Source: Pseudomonadota bacterium (GTDB taxonomy: Bacteria > Pseudomonadota > Gammaproteobacteria > Steroidobacterales > MnTg04). Taken from it: a DNA stretch of 64,000 nt. The notes under the pieces were generated by a model. The model searched no databases. It saw only the letters and a list, made by a program, of their open reading frames with translations, and was not told the DNA's origin. The stretch spans positions 36,368 to 100,367 of the forward strand of contig JACZVC010000008.1 of assembly GCA_022572885.1 (NCBI GenBank), in the 5' to 3' direction. The position numbers and the translations under genes were made by a program. Shown piece by piece: positions 8,353 through 18,292 of the stretch (position 1 is its first letter; each line of letters opens with the position of its first letter).

Positions 8353-9633
8353 ATGAATTCCCCGCAACCACAGCAGCAACCGGCCGCCGAAACGGGTTCC
8401 CTGGCGAGCCGATATCGTCGAATCCGGCGCCAGACCGAGAAGCTGGTCGAGCCTCTGGCGCCCGAGGACACGGTCGTCCAGAGCATGCCCGATGTCAGCC
8501 CGTCGAAGTGGCATCTGGCCCATACGAGCTGGCTTTTCGAGCATTTTGTCCTCGGCCCGAACCTGCCCGGCTACAAGGAATTCCATCCGCAGTTTCATTA
8601 CCTGTTCAATTCCTATTATTACACGGCCGGCGACATGCACCCGCGGCCGGAGCGTGGCCTGCTATCGCGACCGACGCTGGCTGAAATACTCGCTTACCGC
8701 CACCATGTGGACTGTCATTTGCTGGAGCTGCTCGAAAAGCAGGGCGACGATGGCGAGTTGGCTTTCCTGATCGAACTGGGGCTCAACCACGAGCAGCAGC
8801 ATCAGGAACTGATCCTGACCGATATCAAACATGTGCTGTCCTGCAACCCGTTAAAACCGGCGTATCGCGAAATGAAGCTCGAACAATGCCCCGCCCCGCC
8901 CGCGCTCAGCTATCTGCAGATTCCCTCGGGTACTGTCGAAACTGGTGCGGCCGGCACCGGCTTTTGTTTCGACAACGAAACGCCGAGGCATGAGGAACTG
9001 TTGTATGGCGGCAGCCTGGCCAGCCGCCTGATTAGCAACGCGGAGTTTCGGGAGTTTATCGACGACAACGGCTATCGGACACCCGAGCTTTGGCTGTCGG
9101 ACGGTTGGGCTGCGGTTCAACAGCAACAATGGGCGCATCCGCTTTATTGGTCCACTGACCTGGAGACCGAATTCACACTGCACGGCGAACAAGCGCTGGA
9201 CCCGAACCGGCCGGTCTGTCATATCAGTTTGTACGAGGCCGACGCTTTCGCCCGCTGGGCCGGCGCTCGCCTGCCCCGGGAAGCGGAATGGGAAAGCATT
9301 GCCGCCGGTCAAGACTTAGCCGGCAATTTTTATAATGAGAGCATCGATCAGCCGTTGCACCCGGTTTCCGTTTCCGGTCCCGGCATGCAACAAATGTTTG
9401 GCGATGCCTGGGAGTGGACCGCTTCCGCATACGCCCCCTACCCTGGCTTCAAACCGCTGCAAGGGACGCTCGGTGAATACAATGGCAAGTTCATGTGCAA
9501 CCAGCAGGTGCTGCGCGGCGGCTCCTGCGTGACGCCGGTGGGGCACATCCGCGCCAGCTATCGCAACTTTTTTTACCCGAGTTCCCGCTGGCAATTCAGC
9601 GGCATTCGTCTTGCCCGGGATGAAAATGCATGA
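8353..9633 (+). CDS. egtB: Ergothioneine biosynthesis sulfoxide synthase EgtB
   Basis: The 426-residue non-haem iron enzyme joins trimethylhistidine (hercynine) to a thiol donor, cysteine or gamma-glutamylcysteine, to give the sulfoxide precursor of ergothioneine. The N-terminal DinB-like domain carries the iron ligands: H57 in WHLAHTSW, and H146, H150 and E152 in NHEQQHQE. The C-terminal half is an FGE-sulfatase domain with ARLPREAEWE and VLRGGSCVT. The length fits the family. Its end overlaps egtD by 4 bases (ATGA), so the two are one operon. No egtA, egtC or egtE is nearby, as in many proteobacteria with the short pathway. Confidence 0.95.
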   Translation: MNSPQPQQQPAAETGSLASRYRRIRRQTEKLVEPLAPEDTVVQSMPDVSPSKWHLAHTSWLFEHFVLGPNLPGYKEFHPQFHYLFNSYYYTAGDMHPRPERGLLSRPTLAEILAYRHHVDCHLLELLEKQGDDGELAFLIELGLNHEQQHQELILTDIKHVLSCNPLKPAYREMKLEQCPAPPALSYLQIPSGTVETGAAGTGFCFDNETPRHEELLYGGSLASRLISNAEFREFIDDNGYRTPELWLSDGWAAVQQQQWAHPLYWSTDLETEFTLHGEQALDPNRPVCHISLYEADAFARWAGARLPREAEWESIAAGQDLAGNFYNESIDQPLHPVSVSGPGMQQMFGDAWEWTASAYAPYPGFKPLQGTLGEYNGKFMCNQQVLRGGSCVTPVGHIRASYRNFFYPSSRWQFSGIRLARDENA

Positions 9634-10604
9634 GTGCGCCGGCCCAAAAACACATAAGCTTGGTCGACTACCACCCGCCAAGCGGCGACATTACTCAGGA
9701 AGTGCTGGCAAGCCTGGCACAGCCGCAGAAACGCCTGTCGCCGAAGTGGTTTTACGACGAAAAAGGATCGCGATTGTTCGACCGGATCACGAAGCTGCCC
9801 GAGTACTACCCGACCCGCACCGAACTTGGTATTTTGAATACTCATATCGGTGAGATGGCTGACTTGATCGGCAGTCGTGCCGCGATTGTGGAATTCGGCG
9901 CCGGCTCGAGCGTCAAGATCCGGATATTGCTCGACAACCTCGAAACACCCGCCGCCTTTATTCCGGTCGATATTTCCGGCGAGCATCTGCTGGATGCGGC
10001 GCGGCAACTCGCGATGGATTATCCGGACCTGGAAATCCTGCCGGTCTGCGCCGACTTTACTCAGCCGTTCGACCTGCCCGTACCGGTGGCGGCGGTAAAT
10101 CGCAACCTGGTGTTCTTCCCGGGTTCGACGATCGGCAATTTCAGTCTCGGGCAGGCCAGACAGTTACTCAAGGTCATAGCGATGGAAGCTGGCGCCGGTG
10201 GCGGCCTGCTGATTGGTGTGGATCTTAAAAAAGACCGCGCCACACTGGAAAGTGCGTACAACGATGAGGCCGGCGTAACCGCGGATTTCAACCTGAACCT
10301 GCTGGTTCGACTGAACCGGGAAATTGGCGCCGGTTTCGACCTCCGCCAGTTCAAGCACCGCGCCATCTACAACCAACACAAGGGCCGGATCGAGATGCAC
10401 CTGGTCAGCGAAAAAAACCAGTCGGTCAACATTGCCGGTCAAACTATCGACTTTGCGGCTGGCGAGCACATCCTGACCGAATGCTCGCACAAGTATGAGT
10501 TACGGGAATTTGCGGATCTGGCCGGCGAGGCGGGTTTCGATGTTCGCAAGGTCTGGACCGACCCGGAGCGGATGTTCAGCGTGCAGTATCTCGAACTTGC
10601 TTAG
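9630..10604 (+). CDS. egtD: L-histidine N-alpha-methyltransferase EgtD
   Basis: The 324-residue SAM-dependent enzyme trimethylates the alpha-amino group of histidine to hercynine, the substrate of EgtB. Family signatures seen are WFYDEKGSRLFD and LPEYYPTRTE near residue 45-65, the SAM loop VEFGAGSS near 85, and FFPGSTIGN near 160. The length is standard. It is translationally coupled to egtB by a 4-base overlap. It ends 12 bases from the stop of the convergent yggX gene, leaving almost no room for a separate terminator. Confidence 0.96.
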   Translation: MSAPAQKHISLVDYHPPSGDITQEVLASLAQPQKRLSPKWFYDEKGSRLFDRITKLPEYYPTRTELGILNTHIGEMADLIGSRAAIVEFGAGSSVKIRILLDNLETPAAFIPVDISGEHLLDAARQLAMDYPDLEILPVCADFTQPFDLPVPVAAVNRNLVFFPGSTIGNFSLGQARQLLKVIAMEAGAGGGLLIGVDLKKDRATLESAYNDEAGVTADFNLNLLVRLNREIGAGFDLRQFKHRAIYNQHKGRIEMHLVSEKNQSVNIAGQTIDFAAGEHILTECSHKYELREFADLAGEAGFDVRKVWTDPERMFSVQYLELA

Positions 10605-10616
10605 GGAAGTTCTGAT

Positions 10617-10898
10617 CTATTCTGATTTCGAATCGGGTTCGACAAATCCCTTCGGCCGCTCCGAACCCTCGCCAAAAAAGAATTTCTCCATCTCCGTTTC
10701 CAGAAACTTGCGCGCTTCAGGCCGCATCGCGACCAGCCGGTATTCGTTGATCAGCATGGTCTGATGATCCCTCCATTCCTGCCAGGCTTGCCTGGAAACG
10801 TTGTCAAAAATCCGCTTGCCAAGATCTCCCGGCCACGGTGACGAATCCAGCCCTTCGGCCTCTTTTTTCAAACGAACACACTGGACCATGCGTGACAT
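10617..10898 (-). CDS. yggX: Fe(II)-trafficking / oxidative damage protection protein YggX
   Basis: The 93-residue protein belongs to the small YggX family, which protects iron-sulfur proteins from oxidative damage. It shows the family pattern [15 protein letters not shown], then [12 protein letters not shown] and [11 protein letters not shown], and ends with MEKFFFG. It starts inside the mutY stop codon (TGATG). The mutY-yggX pairing is a common gammaproteobacterial arrangement and links two oxidative-damage functions. Confidence 0.97.
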   Translation of the reverse strand: MSRMVQCVRLKKEAEGLDSSPWPGDLGKRIFDNVSRQAWQEWRDHQTMLINEYRLVAMRPEARKFLETEMEKFFFGEGSERPKGFVEPDSKSE

Positions 10899-11977
10899 CA
10901 GTGTCTCTCCCCGCAGTTTGCGTATCGTGCCATCAATTTGCCGACCGGCGCAGCCATCCCGATCGGCTGCGACGCGTCGCAGTTATACCAGACATTTTGC
11001 CGCTCATCCATGACCGCGTCGGCAACCCCGCTCGGTACGACATCCAGCAATATTGGCCGGATGTTCATGTCGAAATGGGTCAGGCTGTGTTTGATCTGCT
11101 CCAGCGCCTGACTGTGTTCTACCCGGCAGGACAACCGGGCCTGGCACCAGTTCGCCGCCTCGCTTTCCCGGTCGATCTCCGGGAAGCTCCACAGGCCGCC
11201 CCAGATGCCCCTCGGCGGACGCCGCTCCAGATACACCGAGCCATCCGCCAGGCGTGCAATCAACATGATGACATCGCATCGCCTTTTTTTGCCGGCCGGC
11301 TTTCGCCCGGGACAGGCGAGCTGGCGCCCGCTCGCTCTCGCCTGGCAACCGAGCGCCACCGGGCAGGCAGCACAATCGGGCCGCCGCCTGCAAACCGTGG
11401 CTCCCAGATCCATGATGGCCTGCGTATACAGGCTGATGTCCCGACCCGGCAAATGTCGTTCTGCCAGCGCCCAAAGTTCGCCGAGTACCGCGGACTTGCC
11501 TGGCCAGCCATCGATCTCGTGGTAGCGCGCCAATACTCTTTTCACATTGCCATCGAGAATCGGGCAACGCTGTCCGGACGACAGGGCCAGGATCGCACCC
11601 GCGGTAGAGCGACCGATACCGGGAAGCCGCGTTAGCTTATCCAGCGAGACCGGCAGTTCGCCGCCGTGTTCTTGCATGACCAGCCTTGCCGCGGCATGCA
11701 GGTTTCTGGCACGCGCGTAATAGCCCAGACCGGACCAGCAATGTAATACCTGGTCCTGCGTCGCCTCGGCCAGCATCGCGACACTGGCAAACTTTTGCAC
11801 AAAATCGTTGAAGTAGGGAATCACGGTGCCAACCTGGGTTTGCTGAAGCATGATTTCCGATACCCAGACCCGATACGGCGTCGGGTCGGTCTGCCAGGGC
11901 AGGTCCTTGCGGCCATTTTCTTCATACCAGCCCAGTAGCTGACTGGCGAAGATATCCGCTGCCTTGCTATTGCTCAT
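10898..11977 (-). CDS. mutY: A/G-specific adenine DNA glycosylase MutY
   Basis: The 359-residue glycosylase removes adenine mispaired with 8-oxoguanine. It has the catalytic glutamate E41 in [10 protein letters not shown], the helix-hairpin-helix [12 protein letters not shown] near 118, the catalytic aspartate D142 in LDGNVKRV, and four cluster cysteines C196, C202, C205 and C211. The C-terminal NUDIX-like domain starts near residue 230 and holds [14 protein letters not shown]. Its start overlaps the end of the SRPBCC gene by 11 bases. mutM, the other oxidised-guanine repair glycosylase gene, lies at 59231. Confidence 0.97.
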   Translation of the reverse strand: MSNSKAADIFASQLLGWYEENGRKDLPWQTDPTPYRVWVSEIMLQQTQVGTVIPYFNDFVQKFASVAMLAEATQDQVLHCWSGLGYYARARNLHAAARLVMQEHGGELPVSLDKLTRLPGIGRSTAGAILALSSGQRCPILDGNVKRVLARYHEIDGWPGKSAVLGELWALAERHLPGRDISLYTQAIMDLGATVCRRRPDCAACPVALGCQARASGRQLACPGRKPAGKKRRCDVIMLIARLADGSVYLERRPPRGIWGGLWSFPEIDRESEAANWCQARLSCRVEHSQALEQIKHSLTHFDMNIRPILLDVVPSGVADAVMDERQNVWYNCDASQPIGMAAPVGKLMARYANCGERH

Positions 11978-12584
11978 AGTCTGAGCGGCGTTTGCGCTTG
12001 CGCTTGAGCGGCGGGGGTTCTTCGGCGCTCAACCCGGCCGCGATCCGCGCATAATACTCGACGCGCAATATCGCTCGCCGACCGCCTTGTCGCATCACCT
12101 TTTTGATCATCATCGGCCCAAAGACCGGCGGCACCCAGAAATCCGGGTCGAGTTCCTGACGAAATTCGATGAGCGTGCCGTTATCCTGCTCACTCAAGCG
12201 CCACTCGGATAGCCCGCGGACGAGGTTACTGCGTTCGGGTATGGCGATAGCGGTAATATGGTGGAGCGGCTCCAGTTCAAGCCGCTCGACCTTTTCAATT
12301 TTTCCGCAGAACAAAAAGACGCACTTCCTGGTCAGCGTATAAACCAGCGGCGTTCCGTCTTCGGCCGGTTCCAGAATTCGGCTGTCCACTATATAGCTCG
12401 AGAGGCGGTCTAATTGATCGTAGTCAACCAGCACATCGTAGACCTGGCTTATCGGCGCATCGACATAGCCTGCCAAGTCTACGAAAAAAACGCCCCCCGA
12501 TTTCCAAACATCAAGCTTGCGAATTTCGGCGGCGTTCGCCGAAAACGCAAAAAAAACAAGCCATGTCAGAAAAACTTTTCTCAT
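11967..12584 (-). CDS. Periplasmic SRPBCC/START-like protein
   Basis: The 205-residue protein has an N-terminal signal peptide ending near FSANAA (about residue 18). A single SRPBCC (polyketide cyclase/START) fold follows at about residues 30-190, with VDLAGYVDAPISQVYDVLVDY at its start. Such domains bind small hydrophobic ligands. The C-terminus is strongly basic. The gene overlaps its upstream AsmA neighbour by 4 bases and mutY by 11, so all three are co-translated. Function is unknown; secretion next to an AsmA protein suggests an envelope role. Confidence 0.8.
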   Translation of the reverse strand: MRKVFLTWLVFFAFSANAAEIRKLDVWKSGGVFFVDLAGYVDAPISQVYDVLVDYDQLDRLSSYIVDSRILEPAEDGTPLVYTLTRKCVFLFCGKIEKVERLELEPLHHITAIAIPERSNLVRGLSEWRLSEQDNGTLIEFRQELDPDFWVPPVFGPMMIKKVMRQGGRRAILRVEYYARIAAGLSAEEPPPLKRKRKRRSDYEQ

Positions 12585-14749
12585 CCGCCACCGAACAGAT
12601 CCTTGAGTTTGTCCTTGATTTTTTCTTCGATGTCTTCCTTGAGTTGCTCTTCCGGATCTTTCGGTTGCTGATCCGGGTTTTCGGGGTCGGCAGCGCCCTC
12701 CGGCGTATCCGGGTCAGCCCCCAGGAGACGCCCCAGGCCCAGTTTCTCCAGCAGTTTTTCTTTGGCTTTTTCTTTCAGCAGGTCGACGAAATCCGGTTGT
12801 ATGCCTGGATCGTCCAGGGTACCGGTGATCTTCAGCGGGATTCGCTTGCCTGCGATGTCTTTGGTCAAACGGTCGGCCAGCAACTCGGGATCGCTGCGCA
12901 CCACTGCAACCAGCTTGAGGTTGATTTCCGAACTCGCCAGGTCAATCGTACCGCCACCGCTCAGAGTCAGAAACGGCAGCTCGGCGACCAGGTCGTTCGT
13001 GGTCATGACGCCTTCACTGACCGTTGCCGTTGCTTGCATACGGGAAAATACCGTGCGGTTTTCCGTGGGCGCCGCCGGTGGCGCCTGGCGTTTGAAAATC
13101 GCCAGCGCCTTGCGAATCTCGTACCAGATGTTGGCGCCTTCCCAGGCACCGTCATTGATCGCCAGGCCAATATCACCGGTCAGCCGGCGGCTGACCTGGC
13201 CGCTGGTCCGGCCTTCTCCGCTTAGCCTGACATGGCCTGCGGCGGTTCCCGACAAGGCTGCGCCATCGAACAGGTCGGCTGCCATTTTCTCAAACTGGAT
13301 GCCCTCAATTTTCTCGTTGATCGACAACACCGGCAGATCGGCGGAGCCATCCAGCCGGATATCGCCGCTATAGGTGCCGCCGTAGAACAAAGCCGACACT
13401 GGGTAAAGGCGCAAGCGCCTGTTTTTCACCGTTACCCCCGCAACCATGTCGGTAAACGTCATGCCAACCGAAAGCACCGAACCAATCGTAAACTGTCCCT
13501 CGATATCCAGTCCTTCGAGCATAGCCACCGGCAATTCGATGTTGGTCTCGCCGAGTGGCACCCCCTGCGTTGTAGTGTCGGACACTGGCTCGAAGTAACG
13601 ATCCACTTCGATCCGGTCCAGGCTGAGTTCGAAATCGATGGCGGGCCGGTCGAAATTTCGCACCGTCAGTTCGCCACTCAACTGGCTTTGGTCCAGGCGC
13701 ATATCGATTTCTTTGAGCGCCAGCGACCGGCTGTTCCCACTGAACTTCAGCTCTCCCCGCGCCCGGGTCAGGGCGTCGGGGTCCGCAGTTTCGGGTATAT
13801 CCATGCGTAGTTGCGTGAACAATTCGCGCGGTGAAAAATCGCTGATTCGAATCTGCCCGCTGTACCCGGGCTCATCGATAATGCCGGTCGCCGCCAACGC
13901 GCCGCTTAGCTGCAGGCCCATCATCGACAGCTCGAAACTGTCCGCGCTCAAAGTCTGTGCGTCCAGGTCCGAACGGATTTCCGGAACCTTCAGGCTCATC
14001 CGCTGACTGCCGCCGGGCAAATCCGGCGCAGCAATTTCCGCCTGCACAACGAGATCGGCAAAATTGAACTGGTTCTTTGCCAGGTTTGCATCGATGACAG
14101 TCCGCGCTTCCACCTTGGCGCTCCGCCCGGCGAGCACATCATCCAGGCGCATCGTCAGTTCGACCGGTACCGGCCGGTTGCCACCGATTGCGCCAGACTC
14201 CAGCGAAAACTCACTGAGCGTGTAATGAGCGCTCGTCGACGCGTTCCGGTAATCGATCAGTGCGTTGCGGATGGTCAACCCGGCGATACCCCGGCCGTCA
14301 AAACCGATCGCCCCATCCTCTTCCGATCCGGCATCAGTATCTTCTGTCTCCAGCAGATCCTGCCAATTGTTCCGTCCGTTCACCTTGACCGACAGGTTCA
14401 GCACGAAATCGTCCAGCGTCACCCGGCCCACCTCGATTTTCTTCTTTAACAAGGGCATCAGGCGCACGCCCAGGCTTAGCTGTCCGATCTCGGCAAAGGG
14501 CTCAGCGGGAAACCCCGGTGCGTTGCCTAGCCGGAGCTGGCTGACTTCGACCGCGAGCCATGGAAACACCGAAAAATCCAGGTCGCCGGCGATGGTCAGC
14601 TCGCGCCCGGTTTTTTCCAGCACTGCGTCACCGATCGCCTGTTTCAGGTCATCCTTGTCAAACAGGAGAGGCAGCGACAACGCCGCCAGGACCAGTAAAA
14701 CGATAAAGGCGCCAACAGCGCCGGCCAGGATTTTGATTAATTTTGCCAT
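12581..14749 (-). CDS. AsmA family envelope protein
   Basis: The 722-residue protein has one N-terminal membrane helix (about residues 5-27) and a long beta-rich periplasmic body. It carries the AsmA pattern: DAVLEKTGRELTIAGDL early, and a C-terminal domain with GGGTIDLASSEINLKL and PLKITGTLDDP. AsmA-like proteins are thought to help move phospholipids to the outer membrane. I chose the ATG at 14749, followed by MAKLIKIL and the membrane helix; an upstream extension in frame lacks AsmA features. It ends with a charged, proline-rich tail and overlaps the SRPBCC gene by 4 bases. Confidence 0.9.
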   Translation of the reverse strand: MAKLIKILAGAVGAFIVLLVLAALSLPLLFDKDDLKQAIGDAVLEKTGRELTIAGDLDFSVFPWLAVEVSQLRLGNAPGFPAEPFAEIGQLSLGVRLMPLLKKKIEVGRVTLDDFVLNLSVKVNGRNNWQDLLETEDTDAGSEEDGAIGFDGRGIAGLTIRNALIDYRNASTSAHYTLSEFSLESGAIGGNRPVPVELTMRLDDVLAGRSAKVEARTVIDANLAKNQFNFADLVVQAEIAAPDLPGGSQRMSLKVPEIRSDLDAQTLSADSFELSMMGLQLSGALAATGIIDEPGYSGQIRISDFSPRELFTQLRMDIPETADPDALTRARGELKFSGNSRSLALKEIDMRLDQSQLSGELTVRNFDRPAIDFELSLDRIEVDRYFEPVSDTTTQGVPLGETNIELPVAMLEGLDIEGQFTIGSVLSVGMTFTDMVAGVTVKNRRLRLYPVSALFYGGTYSGDIRLDGSADLPVLSINEKIEGIQFEKMAADLFDGAALSGTAAGHVRLSGEGRTSGQVSRRLTGDIGLAINDGAWEGANIWYEIRKALAIFKRQAPPAAPTENRTVFSRMQATATVSEGVMTTNDLVAELPFLTLSGGGTIDLASSEINLKLVAVVRSDPELLADRLTKDIAGKRIPLKITGTLDDPGIQPDFVDLLKEKAKEKLLEKLGLGRLLGADPDTPEGAADPENPDQQPKDPEEQLKEDIEEKIKDKLKDLFGGG

Positions 14750-14900
14750 CAATGGGTCTCTTTCACTGTTCGATTCGCAGACAACGTCAAGGTTGCATCG
14801 ATATCGAGGGGCAATGGTACAGCGATGCGCCCGGCAGGTGCGAGACCCGCGCTGATAATCGGTGGCGATTCGATACGGCCTGGCGGCGAGAAAACCCGGA

Positions 14901-16721
14901 TCAGCTGCAAGTGATCCCATCGACGCTGGCCCGACACATTTCGGACCAGCCATAGCGTTGCCAGTAATCCACCAGGCCAATCGAATCCAGAATCTCAGGG
15001 AACCGGGCCTGGGCCCTGAGCGCGGCGCTCTCCGGTGACCATATCAACGGCAGGTCGAGTTGCATCGGGTTGGTTTCGACGATCCGCCGGGCAACGGCCA
15101 ACGCACGCGCCGGCCCGCCGAAATAGACATACATCCTGAATTGTTCGCGTAACGGTACCTGGTCACCCGCCTGGTCGACCTTTTGCAAGAGTTCCATCGC
15201 GACCGCCGGATCGGTGATCGCCTGGATGGCCAGGCGCTGAAACTGATCCGGCGCCTGATCACCCTGAACCGAAAAACTGCTGGCAAACAGACGCTGGGCC
15301 TCATCCAGTTCATCCCGGCGCGCGTGGATCAGAACGCGTGGCAGCACACCGACACTAGCCGCAAGACCCAGGCGTTCTGCTTCGTCGGCGTAGAACAACG
15401 CCTTTTCATTGTCTGCCATGGCCATGTATACGCTGGCCAGGTGGCTATTGATGATCGGTGAATTCGGTTCCAGCCTGTGTGCTTCCAGGGCTTGCTCGAG
15501 CGCTTTCGGCAAGCGGCCTGTACGCATAAGCAGGAACGAATACCACTGGTGAGTGGTCGCGTCATCGGGGTCGAGCGAGATCGCGTTGAAAAAATCGGCT
15601 TCGGCATCCGACCATTTCATCCCGGTCACATTGATCAGCGCCAACACCGCATGCGCTTCCGCCAGCGTCGCGTCCAGCGCCAGCGCCTTGTAGACCGCCT
15701 CCTGCGCCAGCTTGTTGCCCTCCTCCTCCGGGAGCTCCGAATAGCCTGGAAGCACCACATAGGCCGCGGCAAGACCTGACGCGGCGCGAGCATAACTGGG
15801 GTCCAGCGCGAGGGCTTTCTGGAACAACTCGATGCTGTCGGTCAGGGACCGCCCGCCCCGCTGGCGCCATTTGTGCCGCGCTTCCAGATAATATTTGTAA
15901 GCCTGCAAGTCGCCCGTCGGCGGCGCATTCAGCGTGGCGGCAAGCACCGGCTGTTGTTCACCGACGAACTGGATTTTGAGCGCATCGACAATTTTTCGCG
16001 AAATATCATCCTGGACCTCGAAAATATCCTTGAGTTCCCGATCATAGGTTTCCGACCAAAGATGAAATCCGTTGCTGACGTCTATCAACTGCGCCGTAAT
16101 CCTAATTCGGTTATCGCCCGACCAGCGCACGCTGCCTTCCAGCACCGTATTGACACCCAGCTTTCTGCCGACCTCCCGCGCGTCTACCTTTTCACCACGA
16201 AAAGCAAATGACGAGGTCCGGGCCGCAACCTGCAGGTTCGGAATCTTGGCGAGCAGGTTGAGCAGTTCCTCCGATATCCCGTCGCTGAAGTAATCGTTTC
16301 CGGGATCGTTGCTGATGTTTTCGAAGGGCAGAACCGCGATTGAGTTTGAGCGGTCGTCGGCGATCCAGTCATAGCCTTTCAATCCAAAGTGATACAGGGC
16401 CAGGGTCAGCAACGCGGTTCCCGTGACCAGAAGTGCCGTGTAAACAGCACGCCCGCGACCACTCTCCACTTCACGCTGACTTTCGGCCTCGGCCGTCGTG
16501 CGCACAACGCCACCCGGCCCGATATCGAAAACCCAGGCCAGGATCATGGCGACGGGGAACCCGATTATAAGAAGGACCACCACGACAGTGATGGCCCAGT
16601 CCGGCACGAACAGCGCCGGGAAAACAGTCGCTGAGACTTCAGTAATGAACCAGGAGGCAACCCCGTACATGGCGGCAACGCGAAAAACCCGCCGCCGTTT
16701 GAGTTCTGCCATCAAGGCCAT
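14901..16721 (-). CDS. Membrane protein with TolB/FlgO-like domain and TPR repeats
   Basis: The 606-residue protein starts with a basic segment (ELKRRRVFRVAAMYG), two membrane helices (about 15-65) and a third near 95-115. A TolB/FlgO-like domain covers about 125-260 (SIAVLPFENIS, FSDGISEELLN, VLEGSVRW, QLIDVSNGFHLWSE), followed by TPR repeats to about 520. The architecture occurs in adenylate-cyclase-like and regulatory proteins, but no cyclase or kinase domain is present. It is a paralogue of the protein at 43024-45186. A start at the fourth codon (16712) is equally possible. Its role is unknown. Confidence 0.85.
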   Translation of the reverse strand: MALMAELKRRRVFRVAAMYGVASWFITEVSATVFPALFVPDWAITVVVVLLIIGFPVAMILAWVFDIGPGGVVRTTAEAESQREVESGRGRAVYTALLVTGTALLTLALYHFGLKGYDWIADDRSNSIAVLPFENISNDPGNDYFSDGISEELLNLLAKIPNLQVAARTSSFAFRGEKVDAREVGRKLGVNTVLEGSVRWSGDNRIRITAQLIDVSNGFHLWSETYDRELKDIFEVQDDISRKIVDALKIQFVGEQQPVLAATLNAPPTGDLQAYKYYLEARHKWRQRGGRSLTDSIELFQKALALDPSYARAASGLAAAYVVLPGYSELPEEEGNKLAQEAVYKALALDATLAEAHAVLALINVTGMKWSDAEADFFNAISLDPDDATTHQWYSFLLMRTGRLPKALEQALEAHRLEPNSPIINSHLASVYMAMADNEKALFYADEAERLGLAASVGVLPRVLIHARRDELDEAQRLFASSFSVQGDQAPDQFQRLAIQAITDPAVAMELLQKVDQAGDQVPLREQFRMYVYFGGPARALAVARRIVETNPMQLDLPLIWSPESAALRAQARFPEILDSIGLVDYWQRYGWSEMCRASVDGITCS

Positions 16722-16807
16722 CGAGTCTCACCGTTATGGTCTGCAACCTCCGCGCTATTATTGCATGAACCACCCCAAAAGCCGGGCCAGCGTCGGCCAG
16801 GAGTCCA

Positions 16808-17692
16808 TTATTTTTTACACAGGGTCACGTCGCCGTTTAATGTCTTGATGCGAATCTCGCCATTACCGTCGCCCGCGGTGAAATTCAGCTCCCGGCCAGG
16901 CGCGTACTTACTGGTTCGCCTCGCTTCCGGACCGAAACAATTGTCGATATCACCGTTAAAGGTCTCGATTTCGATTTCGGCGCTCACCGGCCCGTGAAAC
17001 ATGAGGATCGCATCTCCGTTGATACTCTCGATCATCACCCGGGCTCCTTTTGCCAGCTTGCCGGAAACCTCCATGTCACCGGTCGTCGACCGTACGCGGA
17101 CGTCATTAATGTCTCCGAGCTCAAGATCCAGATCGCCGCTGACAGACTGCACTTCGATTTTACCGGACACATTTTCAATATCGGCATTACCACTGACCAG
17201 GTTGATGGTGACCATGCCCGCGTGGCCGTGACCGGTTACATTTGCATCGCCGCTGATCGACCGGACATACAGGTCATTACCCCAAATCTGGGTATCCACC
17301 GTACCGCTGACGCTTTCCAGGCGTTGCTTGCCATGCACATTGCCGACCTCGATATCCGCGCTAACCGTGATGACCTGGATTTCACTCATCCGCGGCAACC
17401 AGATTTCGAGATCGGTGCCACGGACCCTGCGGTTCCTGCCTTTCTCGATTTCGACCCGAATCTCAACATCAGAACCATCTCGCTCAAATATAAGTTCCTT
17501 GGTTCCCTTGCCAAGTTCACCGGTTACCCTGACTTCTTTCCGATCCCAGCCATGAATAACGACCGTGCCGGCAATATTGGATACCAATACGTCGCCATCA
17601 GCGTCCGCGGCCAGCGTCCGGTCAAACTCTTCCCCTGCCAACGCAACGGATGACAACAACAGTCCGGCGAAAAAGATAATCCACTTGTTCAT
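16808..17692 (-). CDS. Secreted DUF4097-type beta-strand repeat protein
   Basis: The 294-residue protein has a signal peptide (about 1-19, ending SVALAG). A repetitive beta-helix-like region follows, with a recurring V.S.(S/N)G(D/T) pattern such as SVSGTVD, SISGDAN, LVSGNAD, SVSGDLD and STTGDME, characteristic of DUF4097 putative adhesins. It overlaps the anti-sigma-like gene by 4 bases (ATGA), so it is the last gene of a sigma, anti-sigma and envelope-protein operon and a likely target or co-factor of that signalling. Confidence 0.85.
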   Translation of the reverse strand: MNKWIIFFAGLLLSSVALAGEEFDRTLAADADGDVLVSNIAGTVVIHGWDRKEVRVTGELGKGTKELIFERDGSDVEIRVEIEKGRNRRVRGTDLEIWLPRMSEIQVITVSADIEVGNVHGKQRLESVSGTVDTQIWGNDLYVRSISGDANVTGHGHAGMVTINLVSGNADIENVSGKIEVQSVSGDLDLELGDINDVRVRSTTGDMEVSGKLAKGARVMIESINGDAILMFHGPVSAEIEIETFNGDIDNCFGPEARRTSKYAPGRELNFTAGDGNGEIRIKTLNGDVTLCKK

Positions 17693-18291
17693 GATTCGGT
17701 CCTCCGGGCCTTTACGGCCGCGGTAATTTGATTCAGATCGTCGAGCAGCATCAGTTCTCTTTGATACATAGTCAGCAACAACTGTTGCAGAAATACATTG
17801 CCCGGATCGCCGGTCAGCTCCTGGCTGATATCCTGGAGCGCCCGCTGGATCGCCAGCAGATCGCTGGCCACTTTCTGCCGCGTCTCTTCGGGCAGCAACA
17901 AAATCTGTTTTTCCAGTGCTTGCACCAGCTCGGCGCGGTCTTGCAAATAGCGTGCACCTGGCACCTGCGTTTCGTCATAACTGGCCGGCAAAATCACCGG
18001 CCCAACCAGTGCAGTGAACTCACCATTGAGTGCCAGCGCCCTCTGTCGGCTCTCGCTCTGTGTTATCCACCAGCTGGTCGCCAGCGAGGAAACAACCACC
18101 AGGGAAGCCGCGATTGCCAGGCGTACAAATAACGCCTGCCGGCTATCTCGAGCTTTTGGTTCGCGACCGGTCGCGATCGCCCGACCGATATTCAGCCAGA
18201 GATCGTTTTTCGGCGGTATTTCAATGGGCAACTCGTGCAATGCCTTATCCAGCCTTGCATCTGCATCCGTATTTTCGTGTCTTGTGCTCAT
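17689..18291 (-). CDS. Single-pass membrane protein, putative anti-sigma factor
   Basis: The 200-residue protein has a cytoplasmic N-terminus (about 1-50), one membrane helix near 50-70 (FVRLAIAASLVVVSSLATSWW) and a mostly helical periplasmic part. It starts one base after the stop of the ECF sigma gene, the typical place for an anti-sigma factor. I do not see the HxxxCxxC zinc motif of the common ZAS anti-sigma domain. The assignment rests on topology and context. Confidence 0.7.
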   Translation of the reverse strand: MSTRHENTDADARLDKALHELPIEIPPKNDLWLNIGRAIATGREPKARDSRQALFVRLAIAASLVVVSSLATSWWITQSESRQRALALNGEFTALVGPVILPASYDETQVPGARYLQDRAELVQALEKQILLLPEETRQKVASDLLAIQRALQDISQELTGDPGNVFLQQLLLTMYQRELMLLDDLNQITAAVKARRTES

Positions 18292-18292
18292 C

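Noticed and set aside
10838..11635. A 265-codon plus-strand frame
   Set aside because: It lies antisense to mutY, whose catalytic residues are all intact, and has no features of its own.
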